DNA of 64,000 bases from Paenibacillus sp. FSL R5-0490 (GCF_001956215.1 NZ_MRTQ01000009.1:1-64000), one strand, 5' to 3'; shown: positions 20,595 to 29,449, counted from the first letter of the stretch. Made by a program: numbers and translations. Notes: generated from the sequence alone by a model not told the origin.

Positions 20595-20626
20595 AAAAAG
20601 CTGTGCCTGGGCTGCACAGCTTTTTT
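20595..20626. terminator. Bidirectional terminator between nfo and yqfT-like gene
   Basis: AAAAAGCTGTGC (20595-20606) pairs with GCACAGCTTTTTT (20614-20626). A and T tracts on both sides fit use in both directions. Confidence 0.85.
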
Positions 20627-20654
20627 GCTTGAGTTAAGTATCATTAGTGAAGTT

Positions 20655-20915
20655 CTATTTTGTAAATTGCAAAAATAGCCTGTTTACTTCCCTTGCAGTT
20701 TCCGGGCCGGCAATCCTGGCAATTTCCTTTATGATTTTTGTCCTTTCACGGTCATCAAAGATGTTTACCTGCTTGCCTCTCAAATGATCTGCAATTTTCT
20801 GGGCCTGTGCTTTTGTAATCTGGATGTTGAACTGCTCTCCATATTTTAATAATTCATCTGCAGTTATATTGCTTAATTTATGATTAATGATGTTTTCGAA
20901 TATTTTCATTTTCAT
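20655..20915 (-). CDS. DUF2624 family protein, YqfT-like
   Basis: A small 86 aa protein of unknown function that is mainly helical and charged (FENIINHKLSNITADELLKYGE … REVNRLFLQFTK). It matches the DUF2624/YqfT family, which lies next to nfo in Bacillus. The ribosome binding site GAGGAGGAG allows ATG 20915 or ATG 20909; GTG 20918 is also open. It is transcribed away from the zinc transporter genes. Confidence 0.8.
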   Translation of the reverse strand: MKMKIFENIINHKLSNITADELLKYGEQFNIQITKAQAQKIADHLRGKQVNIFDDRERTKIIKEIARIAGPETAREVNRLFLQFTK

Positions 20916-20996
20916 CACTCCTCCTCAGTACTTTATGAGTGAAGAATGTGAATAGTGACAATAAGTTTTAAGATTTACTATAAAAAAGCATGTACC

Positions 20997-21025
20997 TTTA
21001 CTTTAAATTGAGGTTCCTGTATACT
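20997..21025 (+). promoter_or_regulatory. Probable promoter of the zinc uptake genes
   Basis: TTTACT (20997-21002) and TATACT (21020-21025) are 17 bases apart, a fair sigma-A promoter. Transcription would start next to the Zur-like site. Confidence 0.55.
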
Positions 21026-21032
21026 GTGTTAG

Positions 21033-21051
21033 TAAATCGTAATGATTCTTA
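21033..21051 (+). promoter_or_regulatory. Candidate Zur operator
   Basis: TAAATCGTAATGATTCTTA matches the left half of the Bacillus Zur box (AAATCGTAAT-N-ATTACGATTT) very well and the right half partly. It lies just downstream of the predicted promoter and before the zinc transporter ATPase. The zur gene is 1.7 kb further on. Zur with zinc bound would block transcription here. Confidence 0.7.
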
Positions 21052-21069
21052 ATATGTAAGGTGATAATA

Positions 21070-21864
21070 ATGGCACAGCCAATAATTGAAATAGCTCATG
21101 TTTCTTATAGATATGAGAAAGAGAATGTTCTTGAGGATATCAATCTGACCATTAATTCAGGAGACTTTCTCGGAATTGTAGGTCCTAATGGGTCGGGTAA
21201 ATCAACCCTTTTAAAGCTTATTCTGAATTTGCTTAAAGTGCAGAAGGGAAGCGTCAAACTGTTCGGCCAGGAGATCAGCCGATTTAAGGATTGGCAGAAT
21301 ATTGGATTTGTTTCTCAAAAGGCAAATTCATTTAATACAGGATTCCCGGCAACAGTCTTTGAAGTCGTTTCAAGCGGCCTTACAAAGAAGCTGGGGCTTT
21401 TTAAATTTATGGGCAAGGCCGATCAGGCAAAAGTTATGCGTGCAATTGAATCTGTTGGCATGCATGAGTATGCAGGACGAAATATTGGCGAGCTTTCAGG
21501 CGGGCAGCAGCAGCGGGTCTTCATCGCCCGTGCATTGGTAAGCGACCCTAAATTATTAATATTGGATGAACCTACAGTAGGTGTGGATGTGAAAAATGTT
21601 CAGTCCTTTTATGAAATGCTGGATGATTTAAATAAGGAGCTGGGCATTACTTTATTGCTTGTTACGCATGATATTGGGACAATTTCTGATAAAGTCACTC
21701 ATGTGGCTTGCCTAAATAAAAATTTGCATTTCCATGGAAATACAGCAGAATTCGAAAGCTTGAATATAAATGAAATGTCGGAAATCTACGGACATGATGT
21801 ACATGTCCTGACACATAACCATGATCACCATCACCACCACCACGACAAAGGAGCAGGCAGATGA
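21070..21864 (+). CDS. Zinc ABC transporter ATP-binding protein
   Basis: It is the ATPase of a zinc (ZnuC/AdcC-type) importer. The 264 aa protein has Walker A GPNGSGKST, the Q-loop, the signature LSGGQQQR, Walker B LLILDEP and the switch His in VTHD. The C-terminus is a histidine-rich tail of alternating and then six consecutive His residues, a likely metal-binding strip. ATG 21070 follows AAGGTGA. It overlaps the permease gene by 4 bases and has a Zur-like operator upstream. Confidence 0.92.
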   Translation: MAQPIIEIAHVSYRYEKENVLEDINLTINSGDFLGIVGPNGSGKSTLLKLILNLLKVQKGSVKLFGQEISRFKDWQNIGFVSQKANSFNTGFPATVFEVVSSGLTKKLGLFKFMGKADQAKVMRAIESVGMHEYAGRNIGELSGGQQQRVFIARALVSDPKLLILDEPTVGVDVKNVQSFYEMLDDLNKELGITLLLVTHDIGTISDKVTHVACLNKNLHFHGNTAEFESLNINEMSEIYGHDVHVLTHNHDHHHHHHDKGAGR

Positions 21865-22703
21865 TTTCGGGAATCCTTCAATATGAATTTTTACAAAATG
21901 CTTTTTTAACTGGAATGATCATCGGGATCATTGCGCCTCTTCTTGGTGTGTTTATTGTTGTGAGAAGGCTATCTTTAATTGCTGATGCTTTAAGTCATGT
22001 CACACTTGCAGGGATTGCTGCAAGCCTGCTGCTCGAAAAGAAATTTATCGGTCTGAGCGGTTTGAATCCTTTGTATATGGGGATGGCTTTTTCAGTAGCC
22101 GGGTCGTTGTTTATTGAAAAGCTGAGAGCTGTTTATAAGCACTATCAGGAACTGGCTATTCCCATTATATTATCTGGCGGCATTGGGCTTGGAGTCATAT
22201 TCATTTCACTGGCTGATGGATTCAATACAGATTTATTCAGTTATCTGTTTGGCAGCGTCAGTGCAGTAAGCCGGCTTGATTTATGGACTATTTTGATTAT
22301 CAGCGTGCTTGTCATGGCACTTGTGGTCCTGCTCTATAAAGAACTGTTTTTGCTGTCATTTGATGAAGAGCATGCCAAGGCATCCGGAATAGCTGCTAAA
22401 AGTGTCCACTTCATATTTATTGTGATGGTGGCCCTGGTAATAGCTGCTTCCATGAGAATAGTGGGTATTTTATTAGTTTCCTCCCTTATGACATTGCCGG
22501 TTGCTGCGAGCATCAGAATTGCAAAAGGATTCAAGCAGACCATTTTCCTGTCCATGCTTTTTGGCGAAATATCAGTTCTGGGCGGATTGACTATTTCCTA
22601 CTATATTGATTTGGCGCCGGGCGGAACAATCGTCATGATTGCTGTATTAATACTGATTGTAACAATATTGCTGAAAAAACTTGCGGGCATGAGGCCGGCA
22701 TAA
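21861..22703 (+). CDS. Zinc ABC transporter permease
   Basis: It is the membrane subunit of the zinc importer, ZnuB/AdcB type (ABC-3 family). The 280 aa protein has about seven to eight hydrophobic segments and the family hallmark ADALSHVTLAGIA near the N-terminus. ASGIAAKSVHF lies in the coupling region. The ATG overlaps the ATPase gene (ATGA). No substrate-binding protein (ZnuA) gene is in the window, so it must be elsewhere. Confidence 0.92.
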   Translation: MISGILQYEFLQNAFLTGMIIGIIAPLLGVFIVVRRLSLIADALSHVTLAGIAASLLLEKKFIGLSGLNPLYMGMAFSVAGSLFIEKLRAVYKHYQELAIPIILSGGIGLGVIFISLADGFNTDLFSYLFGSVSAVSRLDLWTILIISVLVMALVVLLYKELFLLSFDEEHAKASGIAAKSVHFIFIVMVALVIAASMRIVGILLVSSLMTLPVAASIRIAKGFKQTIFLSMLFGEISVLGGLTISYYIDLAPGGTIVMIAVLILIVTILLKKLAGMRPA

Positions 22704-22756
22704 ATGTGATTGATTTCTATCCCGGATGATTTAAGAGCAAAAAAGAGGTGGAAAGA

Positions 22757-23167
22757 ATGAATGTAGATGAAGCCATGCAGCTTTTAAAGGATAAAGGCTA
22801 TAAGCATACGGGGAAAAGGGAAGAGATGCTTCAGCTGTTTGCTGACAGTGATAAATATATAACGGCTAAAGATGTTCTCGAGAAAATGAAAGATAATTAC
22901 CCTGGACTAAGTTTTGATACCATTTACAGAAATTTATCGTTATTCGTGGATCTGGGTATTTTTGAAATGACAGAGCTGTCAGGCGAAAAACACTTCCGCT
23001 TTACGTGCTCTCATGATCATCATCATCATCATTTTATATGCCTGGATTGCGGAAAGACGAAAGAAATTGAAGTCTGTCCTATGAAACAGGTGCAGGAAAA
23101 TCTAAAGGGATATGATGTTTCAGGACATAAGTTTGAAATATATGGGAAATGCCCGGAGTGTTTTTAA
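22757..23167 (+). CDS. zur: Zinc uptake repressor Zur (Fur family)
   Basis: Zur represses zinc uptake genes when zinc is plentiful. The 136 aa protein has the N-terminal winged helix ([13 protein letters not shown]…[20 protein letters not shown]). The Fur-type metal region follows: [16 protein letters not shown], the structural zinc pair CLDC and the C-terminal CPEC. ATG 22757 follows AAGAGGTGG. It lies 53 bases after the permease gene, so regulator and targets form one unit. The identity as Zur rather than Fur or PerR rests on this context. Confidence 0.9.
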   Translation: MNVDEAMQLLKDKGYKHTGKREEMLQLFADSDKYITAKDVLEKMKDNYPGLSFDTIYRNLSLFVDLGIFEMTELSGEKHFRFTCSHDHHHHHFICLDCGKTKEIEVCPMKQVQENLKGYDVSGHKFEIYGKCPECF

Positions 23168-23181
23168 TACTGGAACAAACA

Positions 23182-23217
23182 AAGAAGCATGGAGCTAATT
23201 TTCCATGCTTCTTTTTT
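23182..23217. terminator. Terminator shared by zur and yqfW
   Basis: AAGAAGCATGGA (23182-23193) pairs with TCCATGCTTCTT (23202-23213), then TTTT. The minus-strand yqfW reading frame ends inside the hairpin. Confidence 0.85.
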
Positions 23218-23779
23218 GCTGAAGCCAATCATCTGCCCATGCATTGGCTTCCTTCCAGTTTCGGACTCTAATGACGCCATTGGGAAGGGGATCCTGATTA
23301 TAGGGCGTATCGAATAAAATGACAGGAATTCCGCAAGCCTCATGGATCATGACCGCATTATCATGCTTGTCTTCCAAAAAGATATCCACCTCATACTTTT
23401 TGGCAGCTTCAATTTTATCATGGTTTCCGATCAGTTCGATATGATCAAACTCCAATGTGTTCTCTAAAAACCATTCCTCTGTTACTTGCTGCAGGTGAGA
23501 GCCCCTGGCACTTATAAAATACAATTCATGCTCCCGTTTCCATTTGGTCAAAACTTCTTTTGCGCCATTCGCCAGGGGGGATTCTTTGTAGATAATGGGC
23601 TCATTTTCATAAAACCACTGTGCAAATTGTTCTTCTGAGATCGTTACTAAAGGTGTTAAATCATATTGCTTAATATCATTTAAAGTAATACTCAAATTAA
23701 ATGCTTCATTTAAATACGGAACCATTGCTTCAGGGCTGGTAACCGTTCCGTCTATATCGATGCCAAAGCGCTTCTTCAT
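23195..23779 (-). CDS. yqfW: YqfW, putative nucleotidase (HAD superfamily)
   Basis: It is a soluble HAD phosphatase of the 5'(3')-deoxyribonucleotidase-like group; the substrate is unknown. The 194 aa protein has motif I DIDGTV (Asp8 and Asp10), a motif II Ser in FISARG, and the acidic motif near DIFLEDKHDNA. ATG 23779 follows AAAGGAG on the minus strand. It lies after zur as in B. subtilis, in the opposite direction here. Confidence 0.85.
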   Translation of the reverse strand: MKKRFGIDIDGTVTSPEAMVPYLNEAFNLSITLNDIKQYDLTPLVTISEEQFAQWFYENEPIIYKESPLANGAKEVLTKWKREHELYFISARGSHLQQVTEEWFLENTLEFDHIELIGNHDKIEAAKKYEVDIFLEDKHDNAVMIHEACGIPVILFDTPYNQDPLPNGVIRVRNWKEANAWADDWLQQKRSMEN

Positions 23780-23964
23780 TATAATAATCTCCTTTAATGC
23801 ATATATCCCTTATCTTAACAAAAGTCATGGCCTTGCAAAAGAGTGTTGCAGTTCATGTTTGACAGTTAAACATTAACATCTTAAAAAAGCCTTTTATCGC
23901 AAACACTATAAATGCTCCATTAAGCAATATTTTTTTAGGAACACAGCAGAGAAAGAGAGGGATC

Positions 23965-24429
23965 ATGATGGCAGATCAAGATCGCACCAATGAAGAGTAT
24001 GACCTCCGATACAGCGAGCGAATTGGTGAAGCAGATGCAGCAGATTATTCAGAAGAAGCTGCTGCAGAAATAGCGGCGCCGGGTGTCTATGACAGGTCGC
24101 TTGATCGGGATGAGAAAATCGAAAAAGAAGCAGTTCAGGCCGATTATTCTGAGGAGACCTCTGCAGAAATAGCAGCGCCAGGTGTCTACAATAGATCATT
24201 GGACAGGGATGATGAGAATGAAACCGCTGCAGCCGGCAGAGGAGTCGGTTATGCAGCCCTGGCACTTTCCATTTTATCTTTGTTTGTGCTGCCGGTTCTT
24301 TTTGGAGCAACAGGAATTGTCCTTGGTTTTATCGCAAGAAGAAGGGGTTCAGAAAGCCTTGGAGGCTGGGCGATTGCCATAGGAGCCATTTCCATTATTG
24401 TCGGTATGTTTATACTCCCGTTTTTTTAG
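23965..24429 (+). CDS. DUF4190-type membrane protein, YqfX-like, with internal repeat
   Basis: The 154 aa product has an acidic soluble N-terminal half and two hydrophobic segments at the C-terminal end (about 95-123 and 133-154). The soluble half contains two near-identical copies of a 23-residue unit at residues 27-49 and 60-82, sharing EIAAPGVY and RSLDRD. The membrane part resembles DUF4190, as in B. subtilis YqfX. ATG 23965 or 23968 could start it (GAGAGG upstream). The function is unknown. Confidence 0.8.
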   Translation: MMADQDRTNEEYDLRYSERIGEADAADYSEEAAAEIAAPGVYDRSLDRDEKIEKEAVQADYSEETSAEIAAPGVYNRSLDRDDENETAAAGRGVGYAALALSILSLFVLPVLFGATGIVLGFIARRRGSESLGGWAIAIGAISIIVGMFILPFF

Positions 24430-24439
24430 AAAAAAAGAA

Positions 24440-24485
24440 AAAAGCCTGGTTTCCAAATTTAATTTGGTGCCAGGCTTTTCTGTTT
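24440..24485. terminator. Bidirectional terminator between yqfX-like gene and ispG
   Basis: AAAGCCTGG (24441-24449) pairs with CCAGGCTTT (24470-24478). A nested CCAAATT/AATTTGG stem lies inside. Flanking A and T tracts suit both strands. Confidence 0.82.
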
Positions 24486-24503
24486 AATTTATTGTGGTTC
24501 TTT

Positions 24504-25625
24504 CTATGGCTGCAGGCTTTCTGCCTGTGCTTTTTCTTCTTCCTGTTTTGCAAAATATTCTTCAGCGATTTTGTCGATTTCGATCTTAAGTTCCTCGACC
24601 ATCGTTTCTTCCGGAACCTTCCTTACAATCTGGCCTTTGCGGAACAGAAGGCCTTCTCCGCGGGCGCCGGCAATGCCGATATCAGCTTCCCTGGCTTCAC
24701 CAGGTCCGTTAACCGCACAGCCCAATACAGCAACCTTAATGGGCGCTTTAATTTTTTGAATATATTCTTCCACTTCATTAGCAATGCTGATTAAATCAAT
24801 CTCAATTCGTCCGCATGTTGGACAGGAGATCAGTGTGGCAGCATTGGAGGATAAGCCAAACACTTTAAGAAGTTCCCTGGCAACCTTGATTTCTTCAACC
24901 GGGTCTGCACTCAATGAAATCCTTAATGTATTTCCAATACCTTTGCTTAAGATTGCCCCGAGTCCGGCGGCGCTTTTCACAGTACCGGCAAAAAGTGTGC
25001 CTGATTCTGTTATACCTAAATGAAGAGGGTAGTCAAAAGCTTGTGAAGCTTTCTCATATGCTTCAATGGCCAAGTTCACATCGGAAGCCTTCATAGAAAC
25101 GATGATGTCATGAAAATCAAGGTCTTCTAAGATTTTAATATGATGAAGGGCGCTTTCAACCATGCCATCTGCTGTAGGGTATCCGTATTTCTCGAGAATT
25201 CTTTTCTCAAGAGAACCTGCATTAACCCCGATCCGGATTGGTATTCCTTTTGCTTTGGCAGCCTTGACGACGGCTTCCACTTTTTCTCGTTTGCCGATAT
25301 TTCCGGGATTAATGCGGATTTTATCTGCTCCGCCCTCGATAGCCTTAAGAGCCAGCTTGTAATCAAAGTGGATATCAACAACAAGAGGTATGTTAATTTG
25401 TCTTTTAATATCTGCTATGGCATTTGCAGCTCTTTCATCAGGGCAAGCAACACGTACGATCTGACAGCCTGCTTCTTCCAGCCTTTTAATTTCAGCTACA
25501 GTTGCCTCAACATCATGTGTTTTTGTAGTGGTCATGCTCTGGATAAACAGTTCATTGCTTCCGCCAATTGTTAAAGGCCCAACTTTTACAGGCCTAGTTT
25601 TCGTGCGATGTATAATTTCACTCAA
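24504..25625 (-). CDS. ispG: 4-hydroxy-3-methylbut-2-enyl diphosphate synthase
   Basis: IspG makes HMBPP from MEcPP, the step before IspH in the MEP pathway. It is a [4Fe-4S] enzyme using flavodoxin or ferredoxin. The 373 aa protein shows a TIM-barrel N-terminus ([15 protein letters not shown]) and the cluster region LISCPTCGR, with the third Cys in [11 protein letters not shown]. The start is TTG 25625, ten bases after AAAGGAG; no better codon is near. The last residues are Glu/Ala-rich. Confidence 0.95.
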   Translation of the reverse strand: MSEIIHRTKTRPVKVGPLTIGGSNELFIQSMTTTKTHDVEATVAEIKRLEEAGCQIVRVACPDERAANAIADIKRQINIPLVVDIHFDYKLALKAIEGGADKIRINPGNIGKREKVEAVVKAAKAKGIPIRIGVNAGSLEKRILEKYGYPTADGMVESALHHIKILEDLDFHDIIVSMKASDVNLAIEAYEKASQAFDYPLHLGITESGTLFAGTVKSAAGLGAILSKGIGNTLRISLSADPVEEIKVARELLKVFGLSSNAATLISCPTCGRIEIDLISIANEVEEYIQKIKAPIKVAVLGCAVNGPGEAREADIGIAGARGEGLLFRKGQIVRKVPEETMVEELKIEIDKIAEEYFAKQEEEKAQAESLQP

Positions 25626-25733
25626 TGGAGATTCGCTCCTTTTTATCTATTCATACAACAGCTGAGTAGTAAGCTGTTAGAGAAGGTCCACTCTATTGTA
25701 TCAATGAACCGCTGATATTGACAAGAATGATGA

Positions 25734-26063
25734 TTAGTTGTCATGACTATATTTTGGGAATTTATAGGTTTCACCGGATTTTATTTCTTCTGGCTGCATT
25801 CCATTGTTCAATTCCGAGAAGTCAGATACCACCTGGTCTATGCCGACCGGAATTGGCCCATCAAGGTTTAGTTCAATTATTGAAAGAACTGTCTCTCCCG
25901 GGTTGACCTTTTTCTCAAAAAAGCCAGTGTCTGTTTCTGCAGTTGGAATTGTGCTGGCCTCCATAGACGGGTTTTGCCCAGCTGGGAGTGTACCATGATT
26001 CAGATCATAAAAGATTACGTAAATTACAAGGACTGAAAGCAATACTCCCGCAATTTTCTTCAT
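25734..26063 (-). CDS. Small secreted protein with LysM-like end, YqfZ-like
   Basis: The 109 aa product has an N-terminal membrane anchor or signal segment (KKIAGVLLSVLVIYVIFYDL). A linker and a LysM-like region follow (NPGETVLSIIELN … IKSGETYKFP). It probably binds the cell wall. Position next to ispG and overall form match YqfZ of B. subtilis. ATG 26063 follows AGGAGG at good spacing; the frame is open to 26090. Confidence 0.75.
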   Translation of the reverse strand: MKKIAGVLLSVLVIYVIFYDLNHGTLPAGQNPSMEASTIPTAETDTGFFEKKVNPGETVLSIIELNLDGPIPVGIDQVVSDFSELNNGMQPEEIKSGETYKFPKYSHDN

Positions 26064-26178
26064 ATTGGACAAACCTCCTGGAAATAGCATGTTTACCCAA
26101 TATGTATGCTTGTCCTATTGTGCTTAGACCAACAAAAGATCTCTTTTTATTATTCTGCAGACACAAGAGATTTATTTT

Positions 26179-26223
26179 AACCCAAAATAAAAAACGTGCG
26201 GGGTGCACGTTTTATTTTGGGTT
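26179..26223 (-). terminator. Terminator overlapping the end of the DUF1189 gene
   Basis: A long inverted repeat (AACCCAAAATAAAA…TTATTTTGGGTT, with ACGTGC/GCACGT inside) contains the last codons and the stop (at 26212) of the minus-strand gene in one arm. A T-rich run follows on the minus strand. Confidence 0.82.
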
Positions 26224-26982
26224 ATGAGCAGGTACTTCCTTAATGGCAAGCAGAAGAATAATAAGGGAAACAAGCCAGTTAATAATAGCCCCGTTTTGCA
26301 CGGTGGTTTGCAGGGCTGACATGATAGCAAAGAAGATGGCCGGCAAAGTTATGCTGTAGGCAGACATACGCCATAACTGTCGGTATTCCAGTTTTTTGGC
26401 AAGAGCTTTTTTGATTAGAAGGCCAGCCAGTGCTAACAGGGATATCTCAATAAATCGAATGCCAGCTGCAAAAATATAAATGACAATTCCTATTAAGGGA
26501 ATAATAATCGGCATAAGAGATTCTGCAGAAGCAAGGAACTCGGACAGATCACTTTTGGAAATTGTGCCGCCAGACAGCATCGAGTAGGGATATGTCTGTT
26601 CCTGTCCCTCTGCACGTATGTAGACTTCAGTTGTTAGTAAAGCAATCGTATTGCTGCTTTCGTTTAGAACTGAAGGATCAACTGTACCTGTCGAATCAAC
26701 AATGATTGTAAAGTCATTCTTGCTGATGGTAACTGGTGCTTTTTCATCCGTGTAAAGCTGTCCATCTGTTATTTCAAAATGGGGTAATTGATTGTCAATG
26801 GTTTCATCAATAGCATTTAAGCCACTAATAATTCCTGCCCCTGAATAAAATACGGTTGGCAATACTGACAGCAGAGTAAGGAAAAACACATACAAAATAG
26901 TCTTGCCTATTCCCTGATGCCTGAATAAAGCAATATCTTTAGGAGAAAACAAACTTTTATAAAACTGAACAAAAATATTCAT
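26212..26982 (-). CDS. DUF1189 membrane protein, YqgB-like
   Basis: The 256 aa protein starts with a short amphipathic part and a membrane segment (LYVFFLTLLSVLPTVFY). An outside loop of about 110 residues rich in Thr and Ser follows, then three or four more membrane segments. This is the DUF1189 layout; B. subtilis YqgB is similar. Related proteins are often called maltodextrin-utilisation-like membrane proteins, but the role here is unknown. ATG 26982 is preferred over GTG 26988 by spacing to AAAGGG. Confidence 0.8.
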   Translation of the reverse strand: MNIFVQFYKSLFSPKDIALFRHQGIGKTILYVFFLTLLSVLPTVFYSGAGIISGLNAIDETIDNQLPHFEITDGQLYTDEKAPVTISKNDFTIIVDSTGTVDPSVLNESSNTIALLTTEVYIRAEGQEQTYPYSMLSGGTISKSDLSEFLASAESLMPIIIPLIGIVIYIFAAGIRFIEISLLALAGLLIKKALAKKLEYRQLWRMSAYSITLPAIFFAIMSALQTTVQNGAIINWLVSLIILLLAIKEVPAHNPK

Positions 26983-27085
26983 TTGCACACACCCTTTTTG
27001 AGATTCACATTCTTATTTTAGCCAAATCCCAAGGAGTTACAAGGGAAATACTCTTTTGGTATAAAAGCAATACTTCTACTGTCTT

Positions 27086-27131
27086 TGTAATGAAATTGTA
27101 ATATTTGAGGTGAATGTTAAGGTAATGTAAA
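27086..27131 (-). promoter_or_regulatory. PhoP-like repeats upstream of nptA
   Basis: TGTAAT (27086 and 27097) and TGTTAA/TGTAAA (27115 and 27126) form two pairs with 11-base spacing. Read on the minus strand they are ATTACA, TTAACA and TTTACA, like PhoP half-sites. The gap between the pairs is 18, not 11, so this is an imperfect box. Confidence 0.4.
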
Positions 27132-27147
27132 TTTGGCTCAGATTATA

Positions 27148-27176
27148 TTTACTTTTCTCATGTGTATCCTTAATAA
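27148..27176 (+). promoter_or_regulatory. Candidate promoter of nptA
   Basis: TTTACT (27148-27153) and TAATAA (27171-27176) are 17 bases apart, just downstream of the PhoP-like repeats and 50 bases before the gene. Confidence 0.5.
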
Positions 27177-27227
27177 TTGTATGGGGTTTGATGAATCATG
27201 TCGAATAAATTATAGGGGTTGAAAATT

Positions 27228-28856
27228 GTGGAACTAAATGTTCAGCAAATGCTTTTTGAATTTTTGGGAGGACTTGGAATCTTCCTTTATGGAATCAAAT
27301 TTATGGGTGACGGGCTCCAAAAATCAGCTGGTGACCGGCTGAGAGATTTATTAGATCGTTTTACGACAAATCCGCTAATGGGGGTATTGGCGGGTGTACT
27401 TGTCACCATCCTTATACAAAGCAGCTCTGCAACAACTGTAATAACAGTTGGTTTAGTATCCGCCGGGTTCATGACTTTGCGCCAGGCGATAGGTGTTATT
27501 ATGGGGGCTAATATAGGAACCACGGTAACTGCATTCATCATTGGTATTGATATCGGGGAGTATGCTCTGCCGATTATTGCCGTAGGCTCAATCCTATTAT
27601 TTTTCTTTAAAAAACAAAAAATCCACAATATCGGGCAAATTGTTTTTGGCTTTGGTGCGTTATTCTATGGGCTGGAATTAATGAGCGGAGGAATGAAGCC
27701 TCTTCGCACATTGGAATCTTTCCATGATTTGACCGTCAGCATGAGTTCAAATCCAGTTCTGGGTGTTGTTGTAGGAACAGTATTTACTGTAATCGTTCAA
27801 AGCTCGAGTGCAACAATCGGTATTCTTCAGGGCTTGTTTTCTGAAGAACTGATCAATCTGGATGCTGCACTGCCGGTTCTGTTTGGAGATAATATTGGTA
27901 CAACCATTACAGCTGTTTTAGCTGCTATTGGAGCGTCTGTTGCTGCAAGAAGAGCTGCCGCTGTACACGTACTGTTTAACTTAATCGGTACAACCATTTT
28001 CTTGATTTTATTAAAGCCTTTTACGTTCTTAGTTGAAACACTTCAGGGTAAAATGGATCTGAATCCTGAAATGACTATTGCCTTTGCACATGGAATTTTT
28101 AATACGTCTAATACTATTATTCAGCTTCCATTTGTAGCTGTCCTGGCGTGGGTTGTGACAAAGCTTATTCCGGGTGAAGATGCGGTTGCTGATTATAAAG
28201 CAAAGCATTTGGATCCTATGTTTATTGAACAGTCACCATCGATTGCACTTGGACAGGCTAAGGAAGAAGTCCTCCGAATGGGAGCATTCTCTTTACGCGG
28301 ACTTGAAGAAACGGTTCAGTATTTAAAAACAGGCAATCAAAAACATTCCGATACCGCATATCAATTAGAAGATGCGATTAATAACCTTGACCGCAAAATT
28401 ACAGATTATTTGATTAAGCTCTCTACAAGCTCACTTTCAGCACATGAATCTGCCGAGCACACTGTGCTGATGGATACGGTAAGAGATATTGAGCGTATCG
28501 GTGACCATTTCGAAAATGTAATAGAGCTGATTGATTATAAACAGGCAAATAAAGTGTCCATTACTGATTCAGCCATGGCTGATCTGGAGCAAATGTTCAA
28601 ATTAACTATTTCCACCGTGAAAGAAGCCATGCAGGCACTTGATCATAATGATAAAATTGCTGCAGAACATGTTGTAAAGAAAGAAGAAGAGATTGACAAG
28701 ATGGAAAGAAAGCTCCGCAAACAGCACATCCTTCGATTGAATGAAGGACTTTGCACCGGGCAGGCCGGCATTGTGTATGTCGACATTGTCAGCAACCTGG
28801 AGCGTATCGGTGATCACGCGGTGAATATTGCTGAAGCTGTTTTAGGAGAAGAATAA
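27228..28856 (+). CDS. nptA: Na+/phosphate symporter family protein
   Basis: It probably takes up phosphate with sodium. The 542 aa protein has two inverted repeats of the Na/Pi-cotransporter II family, each with the QSSSA signature (LIQSSSATTVIT and IVQSSSATIGIL) and a GANIGTT/GDNIGTT motif. A C-terminal PhoU-like helical domain (about 340-540) holds IERIGDHFENV and LERIGDHAVNIAE. GTG 27228 is chosen, 9 bases after AGGGG; TTG 27219 is too close to that site. The pst operon lies 5 kb downstream. Confidence 0.9.
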   Translation: MELNVQQMLFEFLGGLGIFLYGIKFMGDGLQKSAGDRLRDLLDRFTTNPLMGVLAGVLVTILIQSSSATTVITVGLVSAGFMTLRQAIGVIMGANIGTTVTAFIIGIDIGEYALPIIAVGSILLFFFKKQKIHNIGQIVFGFGALFYGLELMSGGMKPLRTLESFHDLTVSMSSNPVLGVVVGTVFTVIVQSSSATIGILQGLFSEELINLDAALPVLFGDNIGTTITAVLAAIGASVAARRAAAVHVLFNLIGTTIFLILLKPFTFLVETLQGKMDLNPEMTIAFAHGIFNTSNTIIQLPFVAVLAWVVTKLIPGEDAVADYKAKHLDPMFIEQSPSIALGQAKEEVLRMGAFSLRGLEETVQYLKTGNQKHSDTAYQLEDAINNLDRKITDYLIKLSTSSLSAHESAEHTVLMDTVRDIERIGDHFENVIELIDYKQANKVSITDSAMADLEQMFKLTISTVKEAMQALDHNDKIAAEHVVKKEEEIDKMERKLRKQHILRLNEGLCTGQAGIVYVDIVSNLERIGDHAVNIAEAVLGEE

Positions 28857-28860
28857 GTGG

Positions 28861-28900
28861 TAAAATAAGCAGGGGATAATCCCTTGCTTATTTTATTTTA
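28861..28900 (+). terminator. Terminator of nptA
   Basis: A stem of TAAAATAAGCAGGG with CCCTTGCTTATTTTA (one bulged T) is followed by a T-rich tail. Confidence 0.8.
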
Positions 28901-28917
28901 ATGAAGAGGTGCTGATA

Positions 28918-29400
28918 TTGGAGATAGTTTATTGGACACTGATTATTCTGTTGTTTATTATCGCTTTTGCGGGTCTGGTTTTTCCAATTATACCAAGTGT
29001 GCTGTTTTTGCTGGGCGGTTTTATCCTTTATGGAATCCTTTTTTCTTTTGAACCGTTTAACTGGCTCTTTTGGACGATTCAGGGGCTGTTTGTTCTTCTG
29101 CTGTTTGGAGCTGATTACGTAGCCAATATGATTGGCGTGAAAAAATATGGCGGTTCAAAAGCTGGTGTATGGGGAAGTACAATCGGCCTTTTAGCTGGCC
29201 CATTTGTCATACCTGTACTGGGAATCCTGATTGGCCCATTTCTTGGAGCGGTTATTGCTGAACTTGCAGTTAACAGGACAAACTTTAATGATGCATTAAA
29301 GATTGGATTCGGATCTGTCATCGGATTTGTCAGCAGCGCAGCAGCCAAAGCGGTGATCCAGGGAGTTATGATTATTTATTTTCTTTTTGTGGTTCTTTAA
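28918..29400 (+). CDS. DUF456 family membrane protein, YqgC-like
   Basis: The 160 aa product is very hydrophobic, with about four membrane segments and Gly-rich turns (GPFVIPVLGILIGPFLGAV). This is typical of DUF456; YqgC is the B. subtilis member beside sodA. The function is unknown. TTG 28918 has GAAGAGGTG at good spacing; GTG 28909 would overlap that site. It has no own terminator before the long repeat that follows. Confidence 0.82.
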   Translation: MEIVYWTLIILLFIIAFAGLVFPIIPSVLFLLGGFILYGILFSFEPFNWLFWTIQGLFVLLLFGADYVANMIGVKKYGGSKAGVWGSTIGLLAGPFVIPVLGILIGPFLGAVIAELAVNRTNFNDALKIGFGSVIGFVSSAAAKAVIQGVMIIYFLFVVL

Positions 29401-29449
29401 ATAAGGCTGTTTTCGCTTGGTTTGGTTGCTTTATATATATTATTTACTG

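Noticed and set aside
21800-21845. His-codon run at the end of the zinc ATPase as an assembly artefact
   Set aside because: His-rich ends are normal in zinc transporters, the frame stays open, and the stop overlaps the permease start correctly.
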